Assembly: GCA_946479745.1 (NCBI GenBank)
Contig: CAMLGZ010000045.1
Coordinates: 1 to 6,171 of the forward strand
Direction: 5' to 3'
DNA length: 6,171 bases
Source of the DNA: an uncultured Pseudoxanthomonas sp.
GTDB taxonomy: Bacteria; Pseudomonadota; Gammaproteobacteria; Xanthomonadales; Xanthomonadaceae
Below the pieces are notes generated by a model that saw only the letters and a list, made by a program, of their open reading frames with translations, did no database searches and was not told the origin of the DNA. Each line of letters starts with the position of its first letter. The first letter of the stretch is position 1. Made by a program: the position numbers and the translations under genes. This document shows positions 5,793 to 6,171 of this stretch, in pieces.

Positions 5793-6171
5793 ATGAGTAA
5801 GGAATTATTGCTGGTAGTGGATGCGGTAGCCAACGAAAAGGGCGTGCCGCGCGAAGTGATCTTCGACGCCATCGAGGCCGCGCTGGCTTCGGCTGCGAAG
5901 AAGCGCTATCCGGACCAGGAAGTACTGACCCGCGTGACCATCGACCACAAGACCGGCGAGTACGAGACTTTCCGCCGCTGGGAAGTAGTGGCCGATGACG
6001 TGGTCATGGAGTCGCCCGATTTCCAGATCCGTCTGATGGACGCGCTGGACGAAAGCGATGGCGCCGAAGTGGGCGATTACGTGGAAGAACAGATCGAAAA
6101 CCCCGACTTCGGCCGTATCGCCGCGCAGGCCGCCAAGCAGGTGATCGTGCAGCGCGTGCGCGAGGCCGAGC
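5793..6171 (+). CDS. nusA: Transcription termination/antitermination factor NusA, N-terminal part
   Basis: NusA binds RNA polymerase and modulates pausing, intrinsic and Rho-dependent termination and antitermination. The 126 visible residues correspond to most of the N-terminal RNA-polymerase-binding domain. They begin MSKELLLVVDAVANEKGVPR (E. coli MNKEILAVVEAVSNEKALPR), contain TFRRWEVV near residue 61 and GDYVEEQIENPDFGRIAAQ near 95-113, and end in AAKQVIVQRVREAE. The S1, KH and C-terminal repeat domains lie beyond the right edge. It follows rimP by 3 bases, so the two are one operon. In E. coli NusA represses its own operon; the leader hairpins upstream of rimP are where such control could act here. 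The gene is open at the window end, with no sign of damage. Confidence 0.97.
   Translation, partial: MSKELLLVVDAVANEKGVPREVIFDAIEAALASAAKKRYPDQEVLTRVTIDHKTGEYETFRRWEVVADDVVMESPDFQIRLMDALDESDGAEVGDYVEEQIENPDFGRIAAQAAKQVIVQRVREAE

Noticed and set aside
1..6171. Mobile element, CRISPR, prophage, toxin-antitoxin or novel accessory system
   Set aside because: Every long stretch is explained by conserved housekeeping genes. There are no transposase motifs, spaced repeats or attachment-site duplications, and the 3' part of the tRNA gene is not repeated elsewhere in the window.

Overview
The window is an ordinary core-genome segment of a high-GC gammaproteobacterium (GC looks like the low 60s percent by eye). 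The closest match I can offer is the Xanthomonadales/Lysobacterales. This rests on the protein wording of NuoM, NuoN and RimP, the run nuoL-nuoM-nuoN / tRNA-fMet / rimP-nusA, and the long NuoL and tailed RimP. The family call comes from memory and was not searched. I found no mobile element, CRISPR array, phage gene, defence gene or other accessory system, and no evidence of a previously undescribed system.

Layout, all on the + strand. Positions 1-4705 hold the distal end of the complex I (nuo) operon: nuoL, cut at its 5' end by the window edge, then nuoM (GTG start) and nuoN. These are the three antiporter-like proton-pumping subunits of the membrane arm. The key intramembrane Glu, Lys, His and Asp residues known from E. 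coli are present in all three. Positions 4706-4823 are intergenic, with two hairpins and a good sigma-70-type promoter (TTGCAA, 17 bp, CATAAT). Positions 4824-4900 are an initiator tRNA-Met gene with encoded CCA, followed by a strong intrinsic terminator at 4919-4942. Positions 4943-5099 are the leader of the next operon and carry a second terminator-like hairpin, possibly an attenuator. Positions 5100-5789 are rimP (30S maturation factor), and 5793 to the right edge is the start of nusA (transcription elongation/termination factor).

The left half serves energy conservation: NADH oxidation by the peripheral arm, off-window, drives proton pumping through NuoL/M/N. The right half is the start of the conserved translation/transcription cluster that in many proteobacteria continues into infB, rbfA, truB and rpsO. 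An initiator tRNA upstream of rimP-nusA matches the E. coli metY arrangement. The two halves appear to be separate transcription units that meet at the tRNA.

Details worth a second look are modest. They are a U1/U72 mismatch in the initiator tRNA where E. coli has C1/A72, a possible attenuator before rimP, a histone-H1-like Lys/Ala/Pro tail on RimP, and a His/Asp-rich repeat loop plus a long second insertion in NuoL. Some non-coding punctuation between genes is also listed.
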